NCBI GenBank assembly: GCA_009809945.1
Contig: WTPW01001246.1
Coordinates: forward strand, 95,518 to 159,517
Origin: Gigaspora margarita
Taxonomy: Eukaryota > Glomeromycota > Glomeromycetes > Diversisporales > Gigasporaceae
Direction of reading: 5' to 3'
Length of the DNA stretch: 64,000 bases
A program made the translations under genes and the position numbers. Of this stretch, positions 1 to 11,230 are shown piece after piece (the stretch's first letter is position 1; each line of letters starts with the position of its first letter). Under the pieces are notes generated by a model. That model was not told the origin of the DNA. It searched no databases and was given only the letters and a program-made list of their open reading frames with translations.

Positions 1-218
1 TTGCTCATTTCATTTTGAACCTGTTGATTTTCGCCATCAGGAATAGGCGTGCTTTGAGACTGTCGAGATTTTTGACGTTTACGTTTATGTGCATTGGTGT
101 CTGGTGTTTCAAGTAAAGTGAGTTCTGTAGTTGGAGTACTGGTTTGAGGCGTGCATAGTGATACTTCTTCTTGCGTTATCGACCGAGTTCTTAATCTTTT
201 AGAACCTGACTTGGCCAT
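1..218 (-). CDS. N-terminal part of an unrecognised protein (runs off the left edge)
   Basis: An open minus-strand frame starts at the ATG whose complement is at 216-218 and stays open for 72 codons to the window edge. The product begins MAKSGSKRLRTRSITQEE, continues through a Ser/Thr/Pro/Gln-rich stretch and has a basic cluster KRKRQKSRQ that looks like a nuclear localisation signal. Codons are clearly richer in G+C and CpG than anything around them and there is no internal stop, unlike the transposon relics elsewhere. The low-complexity, basic N-terminus would suit a nuclear protein or a transposase tail, but no domain is inside the window. The start is the first ATG of the open frame; a run of T's (265-283) and MITEs lie upstream. 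I do not recognise the protein. Coding status is fairly secure, function unknown. Confidence 0.6.
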   Translation of the reverse strand, partial: MAKSGSKRLRTRSITQEEVSLCTPQTSTPTTELTLLETPDTNAHKRKRQKSRQSQSTPIPDGENQQVQNEMS

Positions 219-313
219 GACATGTAAATAGAACGCAAAAAAAAGTTAAAGTTTTATGTAAACTTGTATTTTTTTTTTTTTTTCCAAACAGGTGACCGAA
301 TTAAACTTTACCG

Positions 314-756
314 TAGGGTGTCCAGGATTATGCGATGCGATATTATGCGCATAATTTGCTATTTTTCGCATCGCATATGCTTCGCATAAACAAGCAAAAA
401 AAAGCATAAATCACGTGAATAAAAGTTGATTGGTTGTTGGGAATATGTTAACTTCATCCGGCAAGCTTTAAATTTGTAATTTAGGTGACAGAGTGATGAT
501 AGAATGTAGGTCCCGAAAAGTTCCGATGTAGAAAATGAATGAACTTAAATTACGAGCATAGTTGGAGCAAAATTTTTGGTGAACGTCCGAAAAAATCCGA
601 AAAACAGAACTAAAAGAATTAATTACATATAATAAAAATCGCATAATCGACCTAATTGATCGCATAATTTTAAATTTATTTCGCATCCATCGCATAATCA
701 ACCTCAGTTCGGCCGCATAATTTACCTCATCGCATCGCATAATCCTGGACACCCTA
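314..756. mobile_element. hAT-type MITE, copy 1 (443 bp)
   Basis: The termini are inverted repeats starting TAGGGTGTCCAGGATTATGC and rich in GCGCATAA/GCATCGCA motifs. The element is flanked by a perfect 8-bp duplication, ctttaccg, at 306-313 and 757-764. Terminal TAGGG plus an 8-bp TSD is the hAT signature. It has no transposase; the open frame crossing it (94 residues, MSRIMRCDEV...) is a by-product of the GCATAATC-rich repeats. It is nearly identical to the element at 805-1247 in the opposite orientation. Confidence 0.9.
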
Positions 757-804
757 CTTTACCGTTTATACAATCCGGTGACGGTGCATGCATTGTAATT
801 GAAT

Positions 805-1247
805 TAGGGTGTCCAGGATTATGCGATGCGATGAGGTAAATTATGCGGCCGAACTGAGGTTGATTATGCGATGGATGCGAAATAAATTTAAAATTATGCG
901 ATCAATTAGGTCGATTATGCGATTTTTATTATATGTAATTAATTCTTTTAGTTCTGTTTTTCGGATTTTTTCGGACGTTCACCAAAAATTTTGCTCCAAC
1001 TATGCTCGTAATTTAAGTTCATTCATTTTCCACATCGGAACTTTTCGGGACCTACATTCTATCATCACTCTGTCACCTAAATTACAAATTTAAAGCTTGC
1101 CGGATGAAGTTAACATATTCCCAACAACCAATCAACTTTTATTCACGTGATTTATGCTTTTTTTTGCTTGTTTATGCGAAGCATATGCGATGCGAAAAAT
1201 AGCAAATTATGCGCATAATATCGCATCGCATAATCCTGGACACCCTA
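805..1247. mobile_element. hAT-type MITE, copy 2 (443 bp, inverted relative to copy 1)
   Basis: Same family and exactly the same length as the element at 314-756, reversed, with only one or a few base differences (one residue differs in the shared 94-residue frame). It has its own perfect 8-bp TSD, aattgaat, at 797-804 and 1248-1255, so it is an independent insertion and not a local duplication. Near identity means the family moved recently. The pair makes a ~440-bp inverted repeat with a 48-bp spacer, immediately upstream of the minus-strand CDS. Confidence 0.9.
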
Positions 1248-1255
1248 AATTGAAT

Positions 1256-2093
1256 GTTTGCACTGTCATGTGTTGTCGCGATTTGCGCGTCCTGTTAAGT
1301 GACACGTACGTGATGATTAATTATTGCAATATTGCAATGATGATTAAAGACCGCTATGTCGCGACGGAAGCACTAATTGCGTATTTACATTGTTTCAATT
1401 GTGTTATTATCTAAGTATATGCTATTTCTAAAAAGATCAGAATTAACCACAGGTCAGGGTTCGACATTCATATGATTCACAAACTGTGAAAAATCTATAT
1501 AATCACAATAGCATTTTTGGAATTACTACGATACTAGATTAAAAGTGCAATAATTTTTGATAATGAATAACTTTGATCCATTGGCAGGAGTTTTGAACGA
1601 TTTTAACATTAGATGACCGTCTTGATGAGATGATTTTACGTAACAAGCCAAAGTTACTAAAATCTAATCACAAAGAAGCGAAAATAAATTATATACCATC
1701 AATTAACTAAAAATATTTCAATCGATCTAACAATTAATATGGGCTGCTGTCAAGCAAATTGACATTTGAAAAAGATTAATACCTTAACTTTTATCACTTA
1801 TATTCTGATGAATTTCTTATAATTTGATAGCCAAAAGAAAGCTCAAGGTCTAAGTTTCTTTTAACTACTAAAATATAAAAATAGCTTTGAAATTTATCAA
1901 GATATGGGCAGTAAAAGTTAAGGCATTGGGGCACCAATACAAACTCTTTCCAACGATTCTTTTAACCAAAATTTTCCATAAACACCAACCTATAAAAACT
2001 TCGTAGTTAGTATATTTATACATAACAAAAACTTTATCAGAAGCAACTTGAATATAGAGTTTTAGATTGTATGTAAGATAAACTGAAATAGAG
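1256..2093. other. No gene seen; upstream-like sequence then AT-rich
   Basis: 1256-1410 is relatively GC- and CpG-rich (for example gtcgcgatttgcgcgtcc), like the left-edge CDS, and may belong to the same unit. From about 1440 to 2093 the sequence is AT-rich with stops in all frames, and I see no coding, RNA or terminal-repeat structure in it. Confidence 0.4.
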
Positions 2094-3250
2094 ATGAAAA
2101 AAAACTCTCCTTGTGGGTTTGGCTTTCTGGGTAGAAGACTTTGTTACTATAAAAGATATAGTAGAGCAACCATCCTGAAGTTGTTTGTCAGAAGTTGCAG
2201 AAGCTTAGGCAGAAGCATACTTTTGGGTAGATATATTATTCTACAAAGCATAAAACTTACACTTATTACAAGTTTTGGTCTCTTGTTATTTTTTCTTGAA
2301 CTTTTTGAAATTTTACCAAAAAGTAGGAAATTTAGCTTACTTCTTCCAAAAGATCAGTTTTGTTTACTTTTTCCAGTTTGGAAATGTGCCTACCTATTCA
2401 GAATCAAGTTACAAGTTTGTTTTGGATTATTGAAATAAACAATAAATGACATATGAATTAAATTGAAATAAAATTTGAAATAAAATTTCATTTTAGAAGG
2501 TTCTTTTAGACACAGTTATTCTTTCTTTTTGATATATATATAATACTTAGGTAGTAGTATTTGTGCAGTATTATATAATTTTTATATTTTAGTATTAGTT
2601 CGTTTAGTTTTTTAGTTTATTTTTGTTTGGTATAGATAGTTTTTTATTTTTTTTCCATGCTTGTTAACCTTATTTTTGTATAAAATTTTTGTTGGTTTTT
2701 TTTTATCTTGTTACTTTTTTTTGAATTTTGTTAGTATTTGGGTTTTGTTTAGGTTTGTGTAGTTATTTTCCTATTTTTTATTTTTTCTCTTTGAACTTTC
2801 TATTTAGTTTTCTTTTTGTTCATATATGGTTGTTGGATAGAATATTTCAACTATAGTAGCTAGGTAGAAGGGATCTAAAGAAAAATCCTTTTTGCTTTTG
2901 ACAAGGTTAACAACAAAATATCTGTTTTCTTGGTAAAGTAGTACAACAGATTATATGTAGAGATCTTATAGTATCCATATAGTATTATTCTTGTATTTAA
3001 ATAAGCTTATGATTTTTAATTGTATAATAATTTTTAATCATTCAAATCTCTTTAATAAAAAGTTAATAGTAGAACTATCAAAAAGTAAAAAATAAAAAAA
3101 AAAGTTAAGCCATTAATTTTTTTAAAAATATCAACCTGTTTGATTTTTATTAATAGTAGTCTATATCAGTTAGCCAATATATCACATGAAAATTTTTTAT
3201 ATATAAAATTTATAAAAAAAACATATAAAATTACTATAAGATAAAAAAAA
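2094..3250. repeat. Dispersed repeat related to 39.64-40.08 kb
   Basis: From about 2424, the block containing aataaacaataaatgac, then a TTTT-rich tract, then tatatatataatacttagg and a decayed tail, recurs in the same orientation at 39645-40080. A part of the upstream stretch (2290-2400, around cttccaaaagatcag) resembles 4085-4190. A 114-codon frame at 2094-2438 is open but Leu/Phe-rich with no recognisable motif, so I treat it as chance. The repeat class (LTR, SINE or LINE tail) cannot be decided from two copies. Confidence 0.45.
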
Positions 3251-3339
3251 AAAAAAAGGATCAACCAAACTCTTACTACCGATCACTTGTACCAACATAC
3301 GTACTGAAATTCTGAAGTGAAGTTTACAATAAAAACATT

Positions 3340-3522
3340 GCGCACTCTTTAGAAGCATAGTATTTATTACGTAATTTTTACTATAGATACATGGTCAGAG
3401 GTAGTAATTATATCTATATATTATATTAATCAATTCAAATTAGATAAAGTGATTACACCATACATAGATAAGAATGGCTACTAAGTAAAAACTATTACAT
3501 AATAAATGGTATACCCCTTGAA
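3340..3522. mobile_element. Diverged TIR element, sibling of 24052-24218
   Basis: The ends, around agtatttattacgtaattt and ttacataataaatggtat, are inverted relative to each other and match a sharper copy at 24052-24218 whose termini read aggggcatgccatttattat and its complement. The middle parts also align (atacatggtcagaggtagtaa). No coding capacity and no clear TSD here. Confidence 0.5.
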
Positions 3523-3635
3523 TACAATAAAACAACGAGACAGCTATTATTTAGGGATACAGTTAATTGAGTATCTGCTAATAACTTCAGAGTTTATTAC
3601 TCACCAAACAACAAAATGGCACTTGTCATTTAGAG

Positions 3636-3932
3636 AGAACCTCAGATATCTCTTATATAGATCATAACTAGATTTTGGCCAATTTTGACCTAATTTGCTA
3701 AAAATATCAAAATATATTTACTTTAATAACTTTTAATCTAGTGATTAGAATTAAATAAACTTTTTTTTGTTAGATGCGCCTCACTAAAAGCTTTATTTTA
3801 AAAAAATGTTCATTCAAATTGGACTACTGGATGGCAAGATAATTAGCAAAAACTGTTTTTTGCTTTTCAAATTTTAGATGTTTTTGCTGAAAAATTTCAA
3901 GTATGACCTTTATACTAGATGTCCGGGGCCCT
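3636..3932. mobile_element. hAT-like MITE of the AGRACCC family (297 bp)
   Basis: The borders are agaacctcagat and ggggccct, flanked by atttagag (3628-3635) and gtttagag (3933-3940), an 8-bp TSD with one mismatch. The body aligns with the larger element at 23945-24595, including the shared block attggactactggatggcaa. It lacks the two insertions that the 24-kb copy carries, so it shows the uninterrupted form. Confidence 0.7.
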
Positions 3933-3940
3933 GTTTAGAG

Positions 3941-4440
3941 ATAAAGTTTACAGACTACTTGTTGACAAGTTCAGAGTTTATTACTCACTAGAAAGAAGTC
4001 CTAGGCGGCTCTTTGTTGGAGTTGGACTACACCGGAGGGCCTACTCTTCTTAGTAAAATAGTAATTTTTGGTATTGCTAGTTCTTTTCTCGTTAAAATCT
4101 TCAAAAAGTGGGCAATTTGGCATATTCTTTCCAAAAGATCTATAGTGTTTACACTAACCAAATCGGAAAAGCACCTACCAAATTGGATTGTTAGTCATGA
4201 GTGGCTTAGAATATGCTACATGGAATGACATACAAGGTTTTCAAAGGAAACCACTAGAAGAAGATTCTAGAAGCTTTAATAAAAGTAGTCAAATTCTTAC
4301 TACTATATAGGTTTAACGTCACCAGACCTTGGCCATTATTGGAGGATAGGACTCTAAGATATTAACAATTTTTAGTTTTGAAGTTTGAAGGCCTTGGGCC
4401 CTTTTAGCTAACTTTAGTCTATGAATAAAGTAGTCCAAGG
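3941..4440. other. No gene seen; old repeat sequence
   Basis: Contains a 71-codon frame (4013-4228) with no recognisable motif and partial DNA similarity to 2290-2400, and a moderately GC-rich stretch to 4440. The phrase cagagtttattactcac occurs on both sides of the MITE at 3636-3932. I see nothing else that can be supported. Confidence 0.35.
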
Positions 4441-4679
4441 TTAGTGATGCCACCGAAATTGATTTTTGAAAAAGGCCTATTTCATCTTCATTAGAGAAAA
4501 TTAAAATTTTTTATAAGGAAGAGCAAATAAAATTTATATAGATATGTTCCTTATAATTTCGTCTATTCAAAAAAAGTATCAAATAATTTCATCTTTTAAG
4601 TAAAATAAATCAAAAACAATTTCGTCTTCAAATTTTAATTTCAGGTTTTCAAACCCGAAATGCTTTCGTCCTCATGTAT
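4441..4679 (+). mobile_element. 239-bp T-element (8-bp TSD, no clear TIR)
   Basis: Starts ttagtgatgccaccgaaatt and ends tttcgtcctcatgtat. Flanks are gtccaagg and atccaagt (6 of 8 match). The same unit, with identical length and ends, is at 12383-12621 (reversed) and 35535-35773, and a diverged copy is at about 62902-63138. The ends are not convincing inverted repeats. Internal phrases caaaaacaatttcgtcttc and gaaaattaaaattttttata are conserved in all copies. Confidence 0.75.
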
Positions 4680-5216
4680 ATCCAAGTTCTTTTTTCTTTT
4701 AAGCTATATTATTTCTATTTCATTGTTTTTCTTGTAATAATTTAAAGCCATATGAATAAAGAGCAAGATCTTGATTATAAAATCTAAAAAAAAAAAAAAA
4801 TTACTATAAGATTTGAATTCATGATGTTTTTTCCTCTATATATTAATTTAAAATTAAATTTTTTGGAAATATAGAACAAGGGAAGAAAAAAAAATTGAAC
4901 TTAAAAATCTGATTAAAATTTTGTTTATTTTGCACAAAACAAAAATGTAACTTCACCAAAAACAAATATTTTCTAATTTTAAAATAAAAAGCATATATAA
5001 AAACATGCTCTAAACAACTTTACTTAGGTGACAAAAGTAGGGTACCTTGCAAGAAAAATGGGTTATCTATATACTAAAGTTAAAATTTATTATATTTCAT
5101 GATAAAAAAATTTTTTCTTATTAGGTAAACTACTTTGGGCTTTTAAGCAAAGTTGTTTAGCATATAATTTTACTTATGTTTAAAATTAAAACGCGCTTTT
5201 TCAAACTTTTTACTAA

Positions 5217-5369
5217 GGGCTATGATATTAATCACCTGATTATTTTTTATTAAAGGCCTATCATCCCTTCCTCCTCTTTAATATAGATTTGATTAGGTTC
5301 CTATATATAATTTCAACATTTTTTACCCCCCTCCTCTTCTAAAAAATCATCTAATTTTTGTCATTTTTC
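5217..5369. mobile_element. Harbinger-like MITE, family H1 (153 bp)
   Basis: Flanked by TAA at 5214-5216 and 5370-5372. It starts gggctatgatattaatcacc and ends in a tract equivalent to ctgatttttgtcac. Five other copies are in the window (near 8230, 22076, 40135, 46992, 49552), all about 150 bp. A 3-bp TAA/TTA duplication points to PIF/Harbinger mobilisation. No coding capacity. Confidence 0.75.
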
Positions 5370-5650
5370 TAAATGAAAAATAAGTTAAAGTTAGAAAAAA
5401 AATTTTTTCTAACCTTAATCTTATTTTTTACTTAGTAAAAGGTTTGAAAAAGCACATTTTGATTTTAAATGTGAGTAAAATTACATGCTGAACAACTTTG
5501 CTTAAGAGCCCAAAGTAGGTTATCTAATACGGAAAAATTTTTATTATAAAATATAATAAATTTTAATTTAGTACATAGATAACCCATTTTCTTACAAGGT
5601 AACCTACTTTTATCACCTAAGTAAAGTTGTTCAGAGCATGTTTTTACATA

Positions 5651-6028
5651 TAGGGCACAGTCAATTAAAACATAGCTTATAGTTTTTTTTCTATTTTGAG
5701 AAAATCACATTTGAAATTTAGTATAACAACAATAATGATTGTTCTATTATTAGTATAACCTGTTTGATTTATATGAATTAGCCAATTATACAAGCTCTTT
5801 TCTATGATTATACAGCAAGGATCAACAAGCTAATTTCTAAAATCTATTTTTAGATCACTTCTATTTACATATAGCATTTAGAAAAATAGGCATTGACAAA
5901 AAATTTTATTATATAAATCGATACTTTAAATACTAAATTATATAGTTGAATGGTGCTTTATTTGATAGTATTGTTAACTTGTTTTTGCAAAAAATGCTAT
6001 AAGCCATGTTTTAATTGACCGCTCCCCA
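5651..6028. mobile_element. TA-flanked TIR element (378 bp) nested in the 4.80-6.83 kb repeat
   Basis: The termini tagggcacagtcaattaaaa and tggggagcggtcaattaaaa (reverse strand) are inverted repeats. Removing the element with one TA recreates the sequence of the opposite palindrome arm (near 4990-5000), so the target was TA. Superfamily is probably Tc1/mariner-like by TSD; no transposase is present. Confidence 0.65.
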
Positions 6029-6180
6029 TATGTTTCTTATTTTAAAATTGAAAAATATTTGTTTTTGGCAAAGTCATGTTTTGTTTTGTACAAAATTAGT
6101 GAAATTTTAATTCGATTTTTAAACTCAATTTTTTCTTCTTCTCTTGTTCTATATTTTCGAAAAATTTAATTTTAAGTTAA

Positions 6181-6770
6181 GGGAAGTGCAGTAAATTACG
6201 TGATTAGGGTTTACATAGGTCCTGACCCCCCGTGATAGGACTGTTGACCAATCAAATTTCATAAAACTCAAAAACGGCTTTGATCTAAAAATCAGCTACG
6301 CCACAATCAACAAAAGTTGCTACATAGTAAAGTCTAAATTTTACTAAGAAAATCGATTAAAGTCGCTTAAGTAAACTTATTCAGAAGGTCAAAATACACT
6401 TACCATAAAATTTTCATAAGTATTAGAGAATTTTTTATTAATTGACTTTTGATTTTTACGTTCGAAGGAAAAATTAAAATTTTTTAAAAAAATATATTCG
6501 ACGAACGTAAAAATTAAAAGTTAAATAATAAAAATTTCTTCAATTTTAATAAACATTTCAGTATATGTGTATTTTGGTCTTCCAAACAAGTTTACTTAAT
6601 CGATAATTATCGATTGACATAGTAGAATTTAGACTTTACTATGTAGCAACTATCTGCGATTGACTAATAATCGATTTTGCTTCAATATTATTGGCTGTTT
6701 ATACATATATATATAGGACGTGATAGATGGCCGACCCCCCCAGATAATTATGTGATTTACTGCACTTCCC
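6181..6770. mobile_element. Harbinger-like MITE, family H2 (590 bp)
   Basis: Perfect inverted ends gggaagtgcagtaaattacg / its complement, flanked by TAA at 6178-6180 and 6771-6773. Comparison with the other palindrome arm (near 4830-4850) gives the empty site with a single TAA. The inner core (about 6315-6650) has gttgctacatagtaaagtct, aagtaaacttattcagaagg and a central hairpin of the acgttcg type. The same core recurs at 35.78-39.1, 46.97-48.9 and 49.79-50.3 kb. No coding capacity. Confidence 0.75.
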
Positions 6771-6834
6771 TAATATGTAGAGGAAGAAATATCATGAATT
6801 CAAAGCTTATAGTAATTTTATGCTTTTTTATAAA

Positions 6835-7630
6835 TTTATATATAACAAAAAACTCAGTCATAAATAGTATGACAAATTGGTTAACTGATATATAGTAATT
6901 TTATTTTTTGATAATTTTTAATAAAAAAAGTTTATTATAAGGATATTTTTAATTTGTGCTAGTGGTTATGAACAACTAGATCTTAAAAACTAAAAAATAG
7001 AAATTGGATATACTAAGTAAAAATGCTCATATACAGATAGTGTTCTACATGGTCCAGTTTAGTCTGGATTTTATACAAAACAAACTCGAATCAAAAATTC
7101 AGTTTGATTTAGTACTCGTACTTGAAACCATATCATCAAACCCTGAACCCAAACTAGAACCTAATTATTGTACATTAAATTTTATGAAAATAATTTGCAA
7201 ACAATTTTATATATATGATTAAAGATTATAATAAAGCTCAAATCTTATAACCTTTATTGCTTATACCAAATATTCAAATACCAAAGTAAAAATAAAAAAA
7301 AAGATATAATTAAAGTTAATAAAATGCATTTTTGATATTAGCTAAATTTGAAAATAATAGAATATTTTATATTTATCTATTTTGATTTTAGTCCTCTGGT
7401 TTTAATATTATATTGCTATAATGCTTTGTATTAATTATATAAATATCATAAAAAGGTCATTTATATAAATATTGGCTATGAAATTTGTAATGTTTGCCAT
7501 ATACTAAAAAGAGAATATATATTTGTATTAAACATTCTATATACAAACAAAAAAATCAAGAAATTTTAGTATTTTTTAAAAAAAGCCAAAAACTAGTAAA
7601 AGCTTATATATATAAAATGTAAAAGATACT
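6835..7630. other. No gene seen
   Basis: AT-rich sequence with stops in all frames. A 72-codon frame at 7004-7222 has no motif and ordinary local composition. No terminal repeats, RNA-like fold or coding signal that I can support. Confidence 0.4.
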
Positions 7631-7633
7631 ATA

Positions 7634-7937
7634 TGTGTTCAAAAATAAGCTATCTTTTTTGGCCAAAAAATTACATGAAAAAGTGTGAGTAGCTTATTTT
7701 TGAAATATTGAGTTTTTTGAAAAATTGAAAACGTACTAATAAAAAGTTATCCAAATAATACCAAATTTTTACTTATATATATTTTGATGTTCTGAACAAG
7801 TTTACTTAATGGCACTTTTGAAGTTTACTTAAAATTTAGACTTTTGTATATAGCAACTGCTAATAGGTTTTTTAAGATTTTTGAAAAAAATTAGGGGTAG
7901 CTTATTTTCAGAAGTAGCTTATTTGTGGCAATATATG
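7634..7937. mobile_element. Family-B TIR element (about 300 bp)
   Basis: Ends carry ttcaaaaataagctatc and, reversed, the same aataagctac motif. Inner blocks are acgtactaataaaaagtt, gttctgaacaagtttactta and tagacttttgtatatagcaa. Other copies are at 17430-18085, 34545-34830, 51627-52194 and 61914-62232. In the 51.6-kb copy the insertion point in a hAT gene is at a TA, suggesting a Tc1/mariner-type target. No coding capacity. Confidence 0.65.
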
Positions 7938-8229
7938 GTAGATAAGTATACTTAGATGACATATTTAAAAAAAAAAGACAAAAAAAAAATATACATGTAT
8001 ATATATATGAAAAAAAGGAGCAAAATGGCTAGTTTGGCTCTTTATCTTTAATAGGATCAGTTGTAACTTTCATTGTTTTATAAAGTTTACCAGTACCATA
8101 TCTGCTAAAGAATGAAAAAATAGCTTTATTGTTCTTGGTGATAATGTTATATAACTATTAAAATCTTATAAGCGAATGAAATATGTTCAAAGTACAAAAA
8201 ATTTCTTAAATTTCTAAATTTCTAATTAG

Positions 8230-8388
8230 AGAAATAACAAAAATCAGATGATTTTTTAGAGAGAAGAGGTGTAAAAAATGTTAAAATTATATATAGAAAC
8301 CTGATCAAATTTATATTAAGAAGTGAAGGAGGAAAAAAAGGGAGTAGGCTTTTAATAAAAATAATCTGATGATTAATGACATAGCTCT
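8230..8388. mobile_element. H1 MITE, diverged copy
   Basis: Same orientation as the copies at 22076 and 49552, with caaaaatcagatgatttttt near the start and ataatctgatgattaatgac near the end. The flanking triplets (TAG / TTA) are decayed. Confidence 0.65.
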
Positions 8389-8399
8389 TATCTAGTAAT

Positions 8400-9830
8400 A
8401 TTTTATTTGTTCAAGATTAGGTGATTAATATATATGAGTTTATGCAAATTAATTAGATACTTGTATCTAATACCCAAAATCGCTTAGTCTAAAAATTATA
8501 AAACCAAAATTGATTCAAATAAGTAGGTTCAGGTTTGAGTTTGAGTATTAGTTTGAGTTTGCAAAATACTATATACAGAATAGGATTAGCAAGAGGAACA
8601 GAAGATTAGAGGGTTTAAATAGGTACAGTATTGGAAAATATAGACGTGAACAATATAAACTATTGGACATGAATATTTATGAACTATATTTATATTGTTT
8701 ATATTTTTTTTTAAACATAAGACACTTAGTCCAAATAAAGCGCATAGGCCATAGCTCCAAAATATTTTGAATATAATATAGCTAAAACTTAAATGAAATT
8801 CTGGAATCTTCTAAAAATTTTAGCCAAGAAAAGATATGGATATGGATACTATTTGAATTAGTTCATGTTCATATTTGTCCAAGTTCAAATAAAATTTTTA
8901 TTGGACATAGTCCAAATGCCAATACTGAATAGGTAATTCTATAGTCAGGTTGCAGATAAAGTAACTAGTATGAAATAATACCAAAAGTATAAGTAGTTAC
9001 TAGTAGTTGTACTTTCTTTAATATAACAAATAAGAGGATATTAATAGAAAAAGAACAAATTATTTTTAGTCAAATTTTTTTAATTTTTAAATTAAAATAT
9101 CTTAACAACTATTTAACCAATTTTGATTAATTTTTTTTATTTTAATCTTAAAATTATAGAATTAAAATAAAAAAAAAATTATTAAAATTATTAAGTTAGC
9201 TAACAAAATATTTAAACTCAAAGTTGAAAAAACTTTTACTTAGAAAAAATTTGTCTCTTTTCTATTGACTTTCCCCAAATATCAACAATCTTCTTGAGAT
9301 TAAAGAGCTAATATTTATTAGGTAATATTTTAGAGAATAGGGTCAAACATAGTATTTGTAATTGATTTTGTATTAGTTGATTTTATTGACTTAGCTAGCT
9401 TGGTCAGTTAATTTTTTATAAAATTAACTAAGCCATTTTAATATTAGGTAATATTAAAAATCATAATAACCAATCAAAATACCAAGATATAAAATGCTTT
9501 TTTAATATGTATTTAGCAGTTAGCATAATTGCCTTTAATATCCAATAAGATATTTGATCAAGTGAACTATAAAACTAGAGATTGTATTTATTATAGTATA
9601 ATCCTAAAAAAAAAAAAAAAAAGTAAAAATTCAAAAAAAAGAGAAAGATAAATTTAAATAAGCAAATAACCCAAAATTAAATTTTATAGCAAATACAACT
9701 TCTATATACAGATATTACAAAAATTAGAAAAAAATTTTTTTTAAATCTTATTGTTATCATTATATAGATTAGATATCATATATCTTATATATGAATTATA
9801 TATTATAAAATAAAATATAGAAAAAATGTG
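8400..9830. repeat. Gene-free stretch with an old dispersed repeat at 8.59-9.02 kb
   Basis: 8930-9020 (aggtaattctatagtcagg ... ccaaaagtataagtag) aligns with the reverse complement of 22700-22800, and 8600-8630 (ttagagggtttaaatagg) with the reverse complement near 22800. 9080-9180 is a decayed ~100-bp hairpin, and 9300-9500 shows traces of the H3 family. No coding sequence seen. Confidence 0.45.
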
Positions 9831-10244
9831 CTTGTCACCAGTGGTAACAGTAACCAAATTAGGGTTAGGGTTAGATTTAGAGTTAGAAGAAGGTTTATTA
9901 TATAATAAAATACCTCAAGAAGCATTTTTAGCTAGAAAAAAATATTAGTTTTATAGGCACAATTTGAAGTTATTGCGATTTGTAATTTTTTGAATTTTTT
10001 TGTTATACCTAATCTAGCAATTTGATTGGCTCAGAACTGTAACCACGGTTACAAATAGATTCATTCTAAAATGTAAATTGTTAAAGTTCTATGCATTTGA
10101 ATTAGTAATACCAATATAATTAGATAGCTACAAAAATCATATATATATACAGTATATTGTGTTAAATATAATAAGTGATTAGCCAAAATATTTAGCCAAT
10201 ATCACATGCTATGGAATTAACCAATTAGGTTGATTAACTTTGAC

Positions 10245-10394
10245 TAGAGCTGCAGACATTAGAATATAAATGAATATATACTATAACATTTGACGTAACA
10301 TATGTGACGTGACGTTTAATATGATTATATATAAATTTTATATGACGTAAAGAGAGACATACTACTTTGGACTTTCTAAATATCTGTAGCTCTA
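10245..10394. mobile_element. hAT-type MITE (150 bp)
   Basis: Termini tagagctgcagacat and its near-perfect complement atatctgtagctcta, flanked by actttgac (10237-10244) and ctcttgac (10395-10402), matching at 6 of 8 positions. The interior holds repeated gacgt steps (tgacgtaac, gtgacgtgacg). No coding capacity. Confidence 0.75.
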
Positions 10395-10475
10395 CTCTTG
10401 ACCCCCAGACTATATAAAAAAAAATTAAAAATCTATATGTTTATATATATAATTTTACAAAAACTTGAATATATT

Positions 10476-10577
10476 ATGATCCAGTAACCCAATTTGGATG
10501 ATTTTGGTACTATTCGATTCGTTTCTATGAGAGGAATCCAATAGTATCAAAATTATTTTATTTGGATCACTAGAACA
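10476..10577. repeat. ~100-bp hairpin of the GATCCAGT family
   Basis: A near-palindrome running from gatccagtaacccaattt to its complement, with the inner part gattttggtactattcga mirrored in the second half. Related hairpins are near 13549, 14115, 15188, 25549, 25748, 29745, 29955 and 38482. I found no TSD around this copy. Confidence 0.6.
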
Positions 10578-10639
10578 GGACCCTGGACATCTCTGATATA
10601 TGTTATATTTTTTTTTAGCAAATTGATTCAAATTTGATC

Positions 10640-11230
10640 TAAGGTTCAAATTTAAAATTTAGCAAATTGAAGTTAATTTTAAAAAGGTGCATAATTGAAT
10701 ATTTTGTCAAATTACTAAGATTTTATGCATGTTATATTTTATTTTTAGCAATTTACTCACATTTTGCAAAAATCATTATAACAGATTAAGTTGTGCTATA
10801 ATAATTGATCTGGATATAACAAGTCATTAATGGCTATATAGAGTAAAGTAATAATCAATTATAATTAAAAATAAATAAAAGTAGTTGTAGCATATAATCA
10901 GGCTTTAGTATTAATAGCAACTTGGTATTTACCCTGCATATGTATTATGATCATTGATCATGATTGTATGTTAATAAACAAATTATACTAGGAAAATGGG
11001 AACTATTTAAAGTTTAAAGGACAAATATAAAATGCTATATCTGATCTAGCTAATAAGGATCAGTTTTATTGTTTTGATTTTTTTTTTATGTTACACCTAA
11101 TCTAACCAATCAGAATTTAGAATTTGTTAACACACAGACATCAGGATCACTATTGCTCCGTCTGTAATGTCCTTCAGACAATAATGCAATTGCAAATTAG
11201 TTAGTAATTCGTATAATAATTGTAGTTAAT
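10640..11230. other. No gene seen
   Basis: AT-rich unique-looking sequence between the hairpin at 10476 and the large palindrome starting near 11235. No open frame, repeat terminus or RNA-like structure that I can support. Confidence 0.35.

Larger units (their letters stand above)
4801..6833. repeat. 2-kb inverted repeat (arms ~1 kb, imperfect)
   Basis: The outer ends ttactataagatttgaatt (4801) and its complement near 6810-6825 pair. Inside, the blocks around atatagaacaaggg, aacaactttacttagg and gggttatctatat on the left match reversed blocks to about 6180 on the right. The arms are interrupted by separate insertions (5217-5369, 5651-6028, 6181-6770), which explains the asymmetry. A related arrangement forms the outer arms of the 24.96-30.47 kb inverted repeat. 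No coding capacity. Confidence 0.7.

Noticed and set aside
468-1093. Two 94-residue frames, MSRIMRCDEV..., nearly identical on opposite strands
   Set aside because: They lie wholly inside two MITEs and arise from GCATAATC-type repeats; no independent evidence of translation.
2094-4228. Frames of 114 and 71 codons
   Set aside because: No motif, hydrophobic low-complexity texture, and DNA similarity to other non-coding repeats.
9855-9885. ttagggttaggg words, also near 26500, 27810 and 28510
   Set aside because: Only two or three units each and decayed; not a telomere or convincing interstitial telomere tract.
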